Part shown: positions 26,349 through 35,431 of the stretch, piece by piece
Layout of the letters: each line of letters starts with the position of its first letter
Position numbering within the stretch: position 1 is the first letter of the stretch
Assembly (NCBI GenBank): GCA_050747245.1
Contig: JBOGNO010000013.1
Span: forward strand, 62,001 to 126,000
Length of the DNA stretch: 64,000 nt
Reading direction: 5' to 3'
DNA from: JBOGNO01 sp050747245
GTDB lineage: Bacteria; Acidobacteriota; Terriglobia; Acidiferrales; UBA7541
The notes under the pieces: model-generated
Database searches by the model: none
Told to the model about the DNA's origin: nothing
The model's input: only the letters and a program-made list of their open reading frames with translations
Program-made: the position numbers and the translations under genes

Positions 26349-27491
26349 ATGGCGCTCGTAGTTGACGATCTTCTTCGCCGCGCGGTGGAGACCAAGGCTT
26401 CCGACCTTCACCTCAAGGTCGGCAATCATCCCTATTTGCGCATTGATGGCGTGCTGAATGGCCTCTCCGACGTCCCGCGCGTGACGCCGGAAGAAATGCT
26501 GTCCATGGCCTTCAGCATGATGACCAATCGCCAGAAACAGAAATTCAAGGAAACCGCGGAATTGGACATGGCTTACGGCGTGGCCGGCCTGGGCCGTTTC
26601 CGCGTCAACGTTTTTCAGCAGCGCGGCAACGTCGGCATGGTCCTGCGCGTGATTCCCACGAAGATTCGCACGATTGATGAGCTCGATTTGCCTCGCGTGC
26701 TCGATACCATATGCGAGGAGCAGCGTGGCCTGGTCCTTTGCACCGGCACCACTGGTTCGGGAAAATCCACCACCCTGGCCGCCATGATTGACCGCATCAA
26801 TTCCGTGCGCGCCGAGCACGTCATCACCATCGAAGACCCCATCGAGTATTTGCACCGCGACAAGAAAGGCTTTATCAATCAGCGCGAAGTCGAAGTGGAT
26901 ACCGCGAGCTTTGCCACCGCTTTGCGTGCCGCGTTGCGCCAGGATCCCGATGTGGTGCTCGTCGGCGAAATGCGCGACCTGGAAACCATCCAGACTGCGT
27001 TGCTCGCCGCCGAAACCGGCCACCTCGTTTTTTCAACGTTGCATACTCTCGACGCCACCGAAACCATTCAGCGCATCATCGCCGTCTTTCCTCCGCCGGA
27101 GCAGAAGCAGATTCGCCTGCAACTCGCCTCGACGCTCAAGGCCGTAATCAGCCAACGGCTGGTCCGCAAGGCCGATGGAGTCGGGCGCGTGCCCGCCGTC
27201 GAAGTCCTGATTTCCACCGGCTACATCCGCGATTGCATCATCAACCCCGATAAAACGCGCCTGATCCGCGACGCCATCGCCGCGGGCACTTCGCAGTACG
27301 GCATGCAGACGTTTGATCAGTCGCTCTTCGAGCTTTTCTCCCGGAATCTCATCACCCTCGAAGAAGCCCTTATGCGCGCTTCCAACGCCGATGAGTTCCG
27401 CCTGCGTGTTCAGGGCATTCGCTCTTCCGCCGATTCCGCCCGCGAAGATATGGAGCGTGCCATGGCGGAATTCGATCGTTCCCGCAAGTAG
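26349..27491 (+). CDS. pilT: Type IV pilus retraction ATPase PilT
   Basis: The protein has 380 aa. This secretion-superfamily hexameric ATPase depolymerises pili and drives twitching. The N-terminal PAS-like domain (ASDLHLKVGNHPYLRIDG) is followed by Walker A GTTGSGKST, the Asp box ITIEDPIEYLH, Walker B DVVLVGEMRD and the His box STLHT. The C-terminal part has the PilT arrangement (GYIRDCIINPDKT, MQTFDQSLFEL). It is not next to other pil genes in the window, and the recX gene follows after 59 nt. Confidence 0.95.
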   Translation: MALVVDDLLRRAVETKASDLHLKVGNHPYLRIDGVLNGLSDVPRVTPEEMLSMAFSMMTNRQKQKFKETAELDMAYGVAGLGRFRVNVFQQRGNVGMVLRVIPTKIRTIDELDLPRVLDTICEEQRGLVLCTGTTGSGKSTTLAAMIDRINSVRAEHVITIEDPIEYLHRDKKGFINQREVEVDTASFATALRAALRQDPDVVLVGEMRDLETIQTALLAAETGHLVFSTLHTLDATETIQRIIAVFPPPEQKQIRLQLASTLKAVISQRLVRKADGVGRVPAVEVLISTGYIRDCIINPDKTRLIRDAIAAGTSQYGMQTFDQSLFELFSRNLITLEEALMRASNADEFRLRVQGIRSSADSAREDMERAMAEFDRSRK

Positions 27492-27550
27492 ATTTTTCGA
27501 TTCCTGCCCGTGCTCTTGCTTCGATCTGCCGGTGCCACTATCCTCATGCC

Positions 27551-28078
27551 GTGAGGAATTCCCCGCGCAAACTTTCGACCGAACAGGATCTTTACGCCTC
27601 CGCGCTTCGCGCCCTGATGCGCCGCGGCCATTCCATCTACGAAATGAAGAAATATCTCGAAGCGCGCGCCGAAGATAAATCCCTCGTCCGCGGCGTCCTC
27701 GATCGCCTGAAGAAACAAAACTACCTTGACGATGCGCGTTACGCCCTCGAATGTGCGCGCATCTACGCCATCTCGCGCCGCCGCGGGCGTTTCCGCATTG
27801 CCCGCGATCTCCGCGCCCGCGGCCTTCCTGACCGCCACATCGAAGCCGCGCTGGAAGCCGTCTTCGCCGAGACCGACGAAGCCTCGCTCGTCCGCGCGCG
27901 CTTGAAGCGCCGCCTCGCGCAACGCCGCGGCCCGCTCGACGAGCGCGCCCGCGCCTCGCTCTATCGCAGCCTGCTCCGCGCCGGCTTCTCCTCAGACACC
28001 ATTCGCGCCGAACTCCGCGCCGTCTCCGCCGTCGCTCTCGAGGAATTACCGGAACCCGAGGAACCTGAGGAACTCTAG
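27551..28078 (+). CDS. recX: Regulatory protein RecX
   Basis: The protein has 175 aa from GTG 27551. RecX binds RecA filaments and limits recombination and SOS induction. The triple three-helix repeat pattern is visible: LYASALRALMRRGHSIYEMKKYLEAR, LDRLKKQNYLDDARYALECARIYAISRRRGRFRIARDL and KRRLAQRRGPL..RARASLYRSLLRAGFSSDTIRAEL. The C-terminus is acidic and Pro-rich (LPEPEEPEEL). recA is not in this window. Confidence 0.9.
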   Translation: MRNSPRKLSTEQDLYASALRALMRRGHSIYEMKKYLEARAEDKSLVRGVLDRLKKQNYLDDARYALECARIYAISRRRGRFRIARDLRARGLPDRHIEAALEAVFAETDEASLVRARLKRRLAQRRGPLDERARASLYRSLLRAGFSSDTIRAELRAVSAVALEELPEPEEPEEL

Positions 28079-28506
28079 AGCAGCTTCGCAACCAACCCAG
28101 CTAGATTGCCGCCCCCGCGTCACACGCATCAAGTTAGCAGCGCTCCCGCAGTGACTTTCTCTCATCTGCATTTCATCATGTGCTATAATTTGTCGATTAC
28201 ATGATGGAGTCGTTTTAACAAGAGGCCTTCAATAATCAACACCGTCACTGCGAAGCCCAAGACGCCGGATAAGCCTTCCAAACCGCCGAAATCGGCCCCA
28301 ATTCTGCCCGCAACACACACCAAAACAGAAATCTCGCAACTCCTTGAAAACAAAGGGCAATCCAAAAGTCTAATCGAGACAAAACACGAAGTTAACTTTT
28401 CAACTTTTCGCGCCGAAAGCGCGCCATCGAAGCAGCCGAACTTTGCGTCGCCGCGCGCGCTTTGCGATAATCTGTGGCTTGAATTCGCAGTGTTCCCGAG
28501 GGCAAT
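28079..28506. other. Gene-poor region between recX and alaS (possible alaS leader)
   Basis: These 428 nt are visibly richer in A/T than the flanks. A TATAAT box with extended TGC lies at 28181-28189, giving an alaS leader of about 310 nt. Two long open frames cross it (one on each strand), but neither has a convincing start, ribosome-binding site or known domain. I see no T-box TGGNACCGCG element, tRNA or terminator. Confidence 0.5.
28181..28189 (+). promoter_or_regulatory. Extended -10 promoter element upstream of alaS
   Basis: The element is TGCTATAAT. Together with the two bases before it, it makes the same TGTGCTATAAT string found before ilvE. No good -35 box is visible at 28161-28166, as expected for an extended -10 promoter. 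Confidence 0.45.
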
Positions 28507-31233
28507 GTGACCGGTCACGAAATTCGCCGAAAATTTCTCGCGTTCTTCGAGCAGCGCGGTCATCGCGTGGTGCGCAGCTCCTCGCTCGTCCCGGCGAACG
28601 ATCCCACGCTGCTTTTCACCAACGCCGGGATGAATCAGTTCAAGGACGTTTTCTTGGGGCTCGAGAAGCGCGACTACAACCGCGCCACCACCTGCCAGAA
28701 ATGCGTTCGCGCCGGCGGCAAGCACAACGACCTCGAAAATGTCGGCTACACCAACCGCCACCTGACATTTTTCGAGATGCTCGGCAATTTCTCTTTCGGC
28801 GATTATTTCAAGGCGGACGCCATCGCCTTTGCCTGGGAACTCATCACTTCACCCAATTGCTTCGCAATTCCGAAAGAGAAACTCTTCGTCACGATTTTCA
28901 AAGGCGAAGCGGGCATCGAGCGCGATTCCGAGGCTTACGACGGGTGGCTCGCCCAGGGAGTGTCCAAGGACCGTATCTATGAGTTTGGCAGCAGCGAAAA
29001 TTTCTGGGCTATGGGTGAGACCGGCCCTTGCGGCCCTTGCAGCGAAATCTACTATGACATGGGCCCCGCCGCTTCGGACAAAGGCCATCCGGAATGCGCC
29101 CTGGGCTGCGATTGCGGCCGCTATGTCGAAATCTGGAACCTCGTTTTCATGCAGTTCAATCGCCTGCCCGCCGTGACGGGCGACGCAGAGGGCGTTCTCA
29201 ATCCTCTTCCCCGCCCTTCCGTAGATACGGGCGCCGGCCTCGATCGCCTCACCTCCGTCCTCCAGGGCAAGATCAGCATTTTCGATACGGATTTATTTCA
29301 GCCGCTGATGTCGCGCGCCGCCGAACTCTCGGGAGCCTCACTCGGCGACACGAAGTCCGCGCCATCGCTGCGAATTCTGGCCGATCACAGCCGCGCGGCG
29401 ACGTTTCTCATCTCCGACGGCGTGATCCCTTCGAATGAGGGACGCGGATACGTTCTGCGAAAAATCCTGCGCCGCGCGATTGATCACGGCCGCAAACTAG
29501 GAATTGACAGGCCATTTCTCGTTGAGATGGCTTCGAAAGTCACCGAAGAAATGAAGTCCGCATATCCCGAGCTTGTCGATTTGTTTGACCATGTTTCAAA
29601 AACGCTTGTCGCCGAGGAAGAAAAATATTCGCGCTTGATGGTGCCTGCAGTGGATCGTTTCGCCGCGAGGCTGGAATCAAAGGCGAAATCGCGTTCCGGC
29701 GAATTCAACCGAATCGATGGTGCCGACCTGTTCTTCGCATACGACACGCTGGGGTTGCGCCCCGATTTCATACGCGATCTGGCGCAGGAACACGGCTGGC
29801 AAATCTCCGGCGACGCGGATCAAAGCTTTGAAGAAGAACTCAAAAAGCAGCGCGAACGCGCGAAGGCTTCCTGGAAAGGCGCGGCGAAGGAAGCCGCCAA
29901 TCCGGCGTTTGCCCGGCTCGCGGAAACTTTCAAAACCGAGCCCGACTTCTACTTCGGCACCAGCACGCGCGATTGCCGCATCGAAGCCATCGTCACGCGC
30001 AAGGGCCAAGTGAACGAAATTCCCGCCGGCGCGGAAGCGGAAGTCGTTCTCGATCGCTCCGCGATTTACGCCGAATCCGGCGGACAGGTTGCCGATACCG
30101 GCGCGTTTTTCGACAATTCCGAATCCCTTGCAGTCGCCGAAGTGCGCGGCGCGTATTATCCCGTCGCTGGATTGATTGCCCATCGCATCGTCGCCAGAGA
30201 AAAATTGCAGGTCGGAGATCGCGTGGCCACCGTCGCGGACGCCGCGCGCCGCGCTCGCAACAAACGCAATCATACGGCGACGCACTTGATGCACGCCGCG
30301 CTGCGCAATATTCTGGGCACGCACGTCAAGCAGGCAGGCTCACTCGTCGCGCCGGAGCATCTGCGTTTCGATTTTTCGCATTTCGAAGCCGTCGAACACC
30401 GTGAGCTCGAGGAAATCGAACAGCAAGTGAACGAAGAAATCCTGCGCGACCTGGAAATCCGCACGGACATCGCCAGCCTCGACGAGGCGCTCGCTTCCGG
30501 CGCGCTGGCCTTCTTCGGCGACAAGTATCCCGAGAGCAACGTCCGCGTTGTCACCATTGCCGATGATTCCTACGCGCGCGGATTTTACAGCAAGGAGCTT
30601 TGCGGCGGCACGCACACAAACCGCACCGGCGAAATTGGCGTATTCAAAATACAGAGCGAGCAATCTGTCGCCGCTGGCGTGCGCCGCATCGACGCTGTCA
30701 CCGGAGATGCGGCTCTCACAAATTACCAGCAGGCTTATGCAACCCTGCGCGATCTGGCAGCGCGACTGAAATCTGCTCCTGCCGAATTGCCCGCGGCCAT
30801 TGAGCGCCTTGAGGAACAAACGCGCCAGCTCGAGAAGCAATTGGAGGCGCACAAACGAAAATCCGCGCACTCGATGGTGGATTCACTGGCCCAAGAGACC
30901 CGAACGGTGAAAAATGTCAAAGTTCTGGCCTCCCGCGTCTCCGGCCTCGACCGTGAAGGCATGCGCCAGCTCGTTGACGCCCTTCGCCAAAGGCTTGGTT
31001 CCGGCGTAGTGGTCCTAATATCGGGCGAAGACGGGAAAGTCTCTCTAATCACAGGAGTTACAAAGGATCTTACGCCACGCGTTCACGCCGGTAAGATAAT
31101 ACAGGAGTTAGCCCGCCTCGTCGGCGGCTCAGGCGGTGGCAGGCCGGACCTAGCAGAGGCTGGCGGAAAAGACACATCCGGCATAGAAATGGCTATCGCG
31201 CGGGTGGTTCCGTTGCTGGAGGGAATGTTATAA
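28507..31233 (+). CDS. alaS: Alanyl-tRNA synthetase
   Basis: The protein has 908 aa from GTG 28507 (MTGHEIRRKFLAFFEQRGH, the normal AlaS N-terminus). It charges tRNA-Ala and edits mischarged Ser/Gly. Class II catalytic motifs: SSSLVPANDPTLLFTNAGMNQFKD, TCQKCVRAGGKHNDLENVGYT and NEGRGYVLRKILRRA. The editing domain carries the zinc motif HTATHLMHAALR plus CGGTH. A C-terminal coiled-coil/DHHA1 region (LVGGSGGGRPDLAEAGGKD) completes it. Length fits the family (about 875). The gene's end contains the promoter element for the downstream cell-wall genes. Confidence 0.97.
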   Translation: MTGHEIRRKFLAFFEQRGHRVVRSSSLVPANDPTLLFTNAGMNQFKDVFLGLEKRDYNRATTCQKCVRAGGKHNDLENVGYTNRHLTFFEMLGNFSFGDYFKADAIAFAWELITSPNCFAIPKEKLFVTIFKGEAGIERDSEAYDGWLAQGVSKDRIYEFGSSENFWAMGETGPCGPCSEIYYDMGPAASDKGHPECALGCDCGRYVEIWNLVFMQFNRLPAVTGDAEGVLNPLPRPSVDTGAGLDRLTSVLQGKISIFDTDLFQPLMSRAAELSGASLGDTKSAPSLRILADHSRAATFLISDGVIPSNEGRGYVLRKILRRAIDHGRKLGIDRPFLVEMASKVTEEMKSAYPELVDLFDHVSKTLVAEEEKYSRLMVPAVDRFAARLESKAKSRSGEFNRIDGADLFFAYDTLGLRPDFIRDLAQEHGWQISGDADQSFEEELKKQRERAKASWKGAAKEAANPAFARLAETFKTEPDFYFGTSTRDCRIEAIVTRKGQVNEIPAGAEAEVVLDRSAIYAESGGQVADTGAFFDNSESLAVAEVRGAYYPVAGLIAHRIVAREKLQVGDRVATVADAARRARNKRNHTATHLMHAALRNILGTHVKQAGSLVAPEHLRFDFSHFEAVEHRELEEIEQQVNEEILRDLEIRTDIASLDEALASGALAFFGDKYPESNVRVVTIADDSYARGFYSKELCGGTHTNRTGEIGVFKIQSEQSVAAGVRRIDAVTGDAALTNYQQAYATLRDLAARLKSAPAELPAAIERLEEQTRQLEKQLEAHKRKSAHSMVDSLAQETRTVKNVKVLASRVSGLDREGMRQLVDALRQRLGSGVVVLISGEDGKVSLITGVTKDLTPRVHAGKIIQELARLVGGSGGGRPDLAEAGGKDTSGIEMAIARVVPLLEGML

Positions 31234-31234
31234 T
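31226..31234 (+). promoter_or_regulatory. Extended -10 promoter element at the end of alaS
   Basis: TGTTATAAT overlaps the alaS stop. It is about 95 nt upstream of the lytic transglycosylase start and would drive the transglycosylase-amidase-membrane protein set. The -35 is weak. Confidence 0.4.
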
Positions 31235-31328
31235 TGCCTTAGCGCCAGAAGCTTACGCTTGGGAGCATATTTCCCTAGGCGTAGTTTCTTTGTCGCTTGG
31301 AAGTGGTTCTGTCTTCTCCAGGACGGAG

Positions 31329-32033
31329 ATGAAAAAGAACCCCAGCATCTGCATCTTCGCTCTAGCGGGTTTTATTCTGGGACTCGGACTTCCCGTCCGG
31401 GCGCAGATAGCATCCCAAGTGGATGAGCATGGGAAGTTTGTCTTCGTGAATGCTGATCCGCCCGCTGGACACCGCTCGGTTCAAAGTTCCGCGTCACGGA
31501 ATGTTCGGTTTCGGTTTTCCCCAAAGCAGCCGAACACTCCCCCAGCGCCAGCGCTTCTTCCCGATAACCTCGAGCGGATCGTGCAGCACGCCGCGGAAAA
31601 AAACCGCCTCGACCCAGCCTTGGTCAAAGCAGTCATAGGCGTCGAATCGGGCGGTAACCCCGGCGCGGTTTCGCGAAAGGGTGCTATGGGGTTGATGCAG
31701 TTGGTTCCGTCCACCGCAGAGAGCCTTGGCGTCAACAACGCGTTTGATCCGGCTCAGAATGTGGAAGCAGGCACGCGCTATCTCAAGTCGCTTCTGGAGC
31801 GGTACAATGGCGACTTGACGAAATCCCTGGCCGCTTACAATGCCGGCGAGGGAGCTGTGGAACGCTACGGCGGCGTGCCAAATTTTCCGGAGACGCGTGC
31901 ATACGTCGAGCGAGTGACAGACACCTACTTCCAGCCCGGGTCCGGCCGTCTTCCTTCAGCTTGGAGCGCTCCCACGCGCCCCATCCGGAAAACGGTGGAT
32001 GAAAAAGGCCGGGTGGTTTTCACCAACGAATGA
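31329..32033 (+). CDS. Lytic murein transglycosylase (SLT domain)
   Basis: The protein has 234 aa from ATG 31329 (AGGA 5 nt upstream; TTG 31290 is less likely). The signal peptide is IFALAGFILGLGLPVRAQ. The SLT domain (about 85-205) has the catalytic Glu in VKAVIGVESGGNP, then KGAMGLMQLVPSTAESLG and SLAAYNAGEGAVERYGGVP. It cuts glycan strands to 1,6-anhydro-muropeptides in the periplasm. The same short motif, VDE.G...F.N, flanks the domain at both ends (VDEHGKFVFVN and VDEKGRVVFTN), resembling DUF4124. Its stop overlaps the amidase start (ATGA), so the two murein hydrolases are translationally coupled. Confidence 0.92.
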   Translation: MKKNPSICIFALAGFILGLGLPVRAQIASQVDEHGKFVFVNADPPAGHRSVQSSASRNVRFRFSPKQPNTPPAPALLPDNLERIVQHAAEKNRLDPALVKAVIGVESGGNPGAVSRKGAMGLMQLVPSTAESLGVNNAFDPAQNVEAGTRYLKSLLERYNGDLTKSLAAYNAGEGAVERYGGVPNFPETRAYVERVTDTYFQPGSGRLPSAWSAPTRPIRKTVDEKGRVVFTNE

Positions 32034-33985
32034 TCCGTATTCGGCGAGCTACCAGCCCCACAAATCGGCGCTCACGGATCGCAATTTTTGCGGCCGTCGT
32101 GCTGGTGTGCCTTGCGTCCGGCGCCATCGCCCAGCAGAAAAAAGCGGCGGCGCGCGCGCAGTTTGAACGTGCGGAGAAATTACGCACGGCTCTCGAAGGC
32201 CAGCCACTGCAGCTACGGACTCTTCGCGAATTTCAGAACGCTGTTTCCGCTTTTCACAAAGTCTATCTGATCACGCCGCATGCTGTGGAGGTTCCGCCTG
32301 CGCTCATGGCCGAAGCGGAGCTTTACCAGGAAATGGGCCGCCAGTTTGATCCGCAATATTTTCAGAACTCGATTGATTCCTATCGTTTTTTGATCAAGGA
32401 ATATCCGTCCTCCCGCTATCGCGCCGATGCCCTCTTTACTCTGGCGCAGATTCAACAACAGGACCTGGAACATCTCGACGACGCGGAGTCCAGTTTTCGG
32501 GAGTTTTTGCAGCGTTTCCCAACTTCTCCGAAAGCGGATGACGCGCGACAGGCCATCATGGAAATCGCGGACGCCCGCGATAAAGCTTCGCAGCCCGCGT
32601 CGAACGCCAAGCTGGCCAAGGAGCGCGCGCAGGACCAGGGACTCCCGCGCGTAACCAACATCCGCACGTGGAACGCGGAAAATTACACGCGCATCGTCGT
32701 GGACCTCGAAGGATCCGTTAAATACGAATCCGCGCGGATCAAAAATCCCGACCGGATTTTCTTCGATCTCTCGCGCGCGCGCCTCAGCCCCGCGCTTTCC
32801 GGAAAGACTTTCGATCTAAGCGGCGGATATCTTCGCGGCATTCGGCTGGCACAAAATCAAAAGGGCGTCGTGCGGTTGGTGCTCGATGTTTCGAGCGTCA
32901 AGGATTATTCCGCTTTCCTGCTTCCCAATCCGTACCGCCTGGTGATTGATGTGCACGGCGAAACGCTCACTGCGTCGAAGAATTCGCCGGGAGCAACCGC
33001 GCACGAGACGCAGGTCCCCGCGGAGCCGAAACCCACAGAAAAAGGCGCCGGCGAGAATAATTCGAGCAACGCGGATGCCGAAAGCGCCTCCGCTTCTTCG
33101 CCTCCCGCGCATGAAGATTTTCCACCGGAGCGAACAACTTCAAAAACTTCCAAGAAGACCGGCGGCGCGACGGCTTCGGTAACGCCCCCCAAACCCACGC
33201 ACGACGGCGAGCGCTCTCTCACGCGCACGCTGGGATTGAAAATCAATCGCATCGTAATTGATCCCGGTCACGGCGGACAGGATACCGGGACGATTGGTCC
33301 GCACGGCGTGATGGAAAAAGACATCTGCCTCGATGTGGGCCTGCGGCTCGGCAAGCTCATCGAAGAAAAACTCCCTGGCGCGGAAGTGATTTATACGCGG
33401 CGCGACGATACGTTCGTGCCTCTCGAACAGCGCACGGCCATCGCCAATCAAGAGCACGCGGATCTCTTCATCTCCGTGCATGCCAACTCCAGCCAGGATC
33501 ACGCGGCCCGCGGCGTGGAAACGTATTACCTGAATTTCGCCACATCCGGCGACGCAATGGAAGTTGCCGCGCGCGAAAACGCCCTCTCGGATTCTTCCGT
33601 TCACGATTTGCAAAACATCCTTCAAAAAATCGCGCGCAATGACAAAATCGAGGAATCCAAGGAGCTTGCCGGGGACATTCAGGACGCTCTCGTGAAGCGC
33701 CTGCAGCAATCCGGCGCGGGAGAAAAAAGCCGCGGCGTGAAGAAGGCCCCCTTCGTCGTCCTGATTGGCGCGAACATGCCTTCGGTACTCTCCGAGATTT
33801 CTTTCTTGAGCAACCCGGCCGATGAAAAACTGCTCCGGCGCGGAGAACAGCGCGAAAAAGTCGCCGAAGGAATTTTCCGCGGTATCGAGAGCTATCTGCA
33901 AAGCTTAAACAGCGTGGCTTCCTCCCACCAGAAGCTGGTATCAGAAAAACAAGATCGCATGGCATCTTCCGGGAACCCAAAGTAG
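32030..33985 (+). CDS. N-acetylmuramoyl-L-alanine amidase (AmiC type, with TPR-like and AMIN domains)
   Basis: The protein has 651 aa. A signal peptide (residues about 15-34) is followed by TPR-like repeats (about 45-190, ALFTLAQIQQQDLEHLDDAESSFREFLQRFP), an AMIN domain (about 205-305, VTNIRTWNAENYTRIVVDLEG), a low-complexity linker and an Amidase_3 domain (about 405-635). Zinc ligands are visible: His414 (DPGHGG), Glu in GVMEKDICLDV and His in FISVHANSS; the catalytic Glu is in VLSEISFLSN. It removes peptide stems during daughter-cell separation. It starts inside the transglycosylase stop codon, so both hydrolases are made together. Confidence 0.94.
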   Translation: MIRIRRATSPTNRRSRIAIFAAVVLVCLASGAIAQQKKAAARAQFERAEKLRTALEGQPLQLRTLREFQNAVSAFHKVYLITPHAVEVPPALMAEAELYQEMGRQFDPQYFQNSIDSYRFLIKEYPSSRYRADALFTLAQIQQQDLEHLDDAESSFREFLQRFPTSPKADDARQAIMEIADARDKASQPASNAKLAKERAQDQGLPRVTNIRTWNAENYTRIVVDLEGSVKYESARIKNPDRIFFDLSRARLSPALSGKTFDLSGGYLRGIRLAQNQKGVVRLVLDVSSVKDYSAFLLPNPYRLVIDVHGETLTASKNSPGATAHETQVPAEPKPTEKGAGENNSSNADAESASASSPPAHEDFPPERTTSKTSKKTGGATASVTPPKPTHDGERSLTRTLGLKINRIVIDPGHGGQDTGTIGPHGVMEKDICLDVGLRLGKLIEEKLPGAEVIYTRRDDTFVPLEQRTAIANQEHADLFISVHANSSQDHAARGVETYYLNFATSGDAMEVAARENALSDSSVHDLQNILQKIARNDKIEESKELAGDIQDALVKRLQQSGAGEKSRGVKKAPFVVLIGANMPSVLSEISFLSNPADEKLLRRGEQREKVAEGIFRGIESYLQSLNSVASSHQKLVSEKQDRMASSGNPK

Positions 33986-34012
33986 AATCCGAGTGTCTAA
34001 TTAGCGAAGCCC

Positions 34013-35134
34013 ATGCGGCGCATAATTCCACTGGTATTTGCTTTTCTTTTGGTAGCGGCCGTTCCAGCTGCGGGCCAGACCATTTTGCCTTCTGGCTTTG
34101 CCGGATGGACCGCAGCTGCTCCCTCGAACGGAACTGCGAGCATGGATTACCTCCCTGCGGGTCTCTCACAGGAAATGCTGGAATACGAAACTCTGGAGGC
34201 GGAGCGCCAGGTATATTCCCGTGGTTCGGATCAACTCACGGTCACACTTTACCGGATGAAGGATCCTTCCGGCGCCTATGGGGCTTATTCGTTCCTTCGG
34301 ACGGAGGACATGCGCCGCGCACAGTTCACGGAACACTCTGCGGCGTCCCCTAGTCGGGCGCTAATCCTGACGGGAAATCTGCTTCTCGATGTATCTGGAC
34401 CTATTCTCGCGTCTGTGGATGCCGATCTGCGAGCGCTCATACAGGATGTCACGGCTCACGCCGCGCAGGGACTCTACCCCGATCTTTGGCAGCATCTGCC
34501 CACGGAAGGGTTTGTCGAGCGCTCAGATCGCTATTTCCTTGGCCCCATCGCTTTTCAGCACGAAACGCAACTTGCATCCGGTGATTGGCTGGGATTTTCC
34601 GCCGGCGCGGAAGCGGAGCTCGCCCACTATCGGATTCGAGGACAGGAGATGACCCTAGTGCTCGCCGATTTCCCCACTCCGCAAGTCGCCGAGCAGCGGC
34701 TGAAGCAGTTGAGCAACATGTTTGACGTGGAGGATACATCAGCCTCGCCTGACACGACTCCCGCCAGTGACGCGCGCCCGCGGATCTTCGCCAAACGCGA
34801 TTTGACGCTGTTGGCCATCGTGCTCAATGCGCGCTCACAAAAAGATGCCGATGCGATTCTCTCTCGAGTCCATTCCGGCACGGAACTTACGTGGAACGAA
34901 CCCAGCTTCGAATTCTCGGATCCTTCCGTGGGACGAATGCTTGTCGGCGTGTTCGTTGGTACTGGTGTGCTTTGTCTCTTTGTGCTGGTCGCAAGCCTGG
35001 CGTTTGGCGGATTCCGGCTCGCAGTGAAGAGGTTGGCACCCGGAGCCCTGTTTGACCGACCCAGTTCTATGGATATTTTGCAGCTCGGCCTGTCAAGCAA
35101 ACCTATAGATTCAAAAGACTTCTACTCTAAGTAA
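34013..35134 (+). CDS. Membrane-anchored protein of unknown function (DUF6599-like)
   Basis: The protein has 373 aa. A signal peptide (LVFAFLLVAAVPAAGQ) leads to an extracytoplasmic domain of about 280 residues with regular strands (LTVTLYRMKDPSGAYGAYSFLR; LLLDVSGPI; LVLADFPTPQVAEQRL). One transmembrane helix near the end (about 309-335, GVFVGTGVLCLFVLVASLAFGG) and a short cytoplasmic tail follow. The pattern fits the acidobacterial DUF6599 family as I remember it, but I could not confirm this. It is 27 nt after the amidase and likely co-transcribed, so a cell-envelope role is reasonable. Confidence 0.7.
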   Translation: MRRIIPLVFAFLLVAAVPAAGQTILPSGFAGWTAAAPSNGTASMDYLPAGLSQEMLEYETLEAERQVYSRGSDQLTVTLYRMKDPSGAYGAYSFLRTEDMRRAQFTEHSAASPSRALILTGNLLLDVSGPILASVDADLRALIQDVTAHAAQGLYPDLWQHLPTEGFVERSDRYFLGPIAFQHETQLASGDWLGFSAGAEAELAHYRIRGQEMTLVLADFPTPQVAEQRLKQLSNMFDVEDTSASPDTTPASDARPRIFAKRDLTLLAIVLNARSQKDADAILSRVHSGTELTWNEPSFEFSDPSVGRMLVGVFVGTGVLCLFVLVASLAFGGFRLAVKRLAPGALFDRPSSMDILQLGLSSKPIDSKDFYSK

Positions 35135-35247
35135 TCGCGAGACTTAGGGGGAGGCTCTTGTTGCGTACCCCTCAGTATCCCCGGTCTATTCTCATAATTA
35201 AAAGAAAATGAAAGACTTAACGATTTCCACTGAAACGTGATTCGCTC

Positions 35248-35370
35248 TTGACTTATTTGGGGACCCTCTTTTAGACTGCCCCTGAGGAAAGAGTTCTGCG
35301 GCCATCCGCGCATTGGCCAACGGCTTTTCTCCCCGCGAAGGCCCAGCCGAAAGGATGGGCCTTCTGTTTT
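35248..35370 (+). ncRNA. Candidate small RNA with promoter and intrinsic terminator
   Basis: A TTGACT (35248-35253), 17-nt spacer and TTAGAC (35271-35276) resemble a sigma-70 promoter. The expected transcript (about 35283-35370) has no start codon with a ribosome-binding site. It can form a GGCCA/TGGCC stem and ends in the hairpin plus TGTTTT described separately. Evidence is structural only; the hairpin could simply terminate the upstream operon. Confidence 0.3.
35337..35370 (+). terminator. Rho-independent terminator
   Basis: GAAGGCCCA (35337-35345) pairs perfectly with TGGGCCTTC (35356-35364) around a 10-nt loop, followed by TGTTTT. The T-run is on the + strand, so it ends rightward transcripts between the envelope operon and the convergent phosphofructokinase gene. 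Confidence 0.75.
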
Positions 35371-35431
35371 CATAGCGTCCGGAAAAGTTCGCTGCGGACC
35401 TCCAACCGCGGCATCCATCCGACACGTGATC

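Noticed and set aside
28183..28761. 192-codon minus-strand frame over the alaS start
   Set aside because: It overlaps the conserved AlaS N-terminus antisense; the hydrophobic end could be by chance and there is no start signal.
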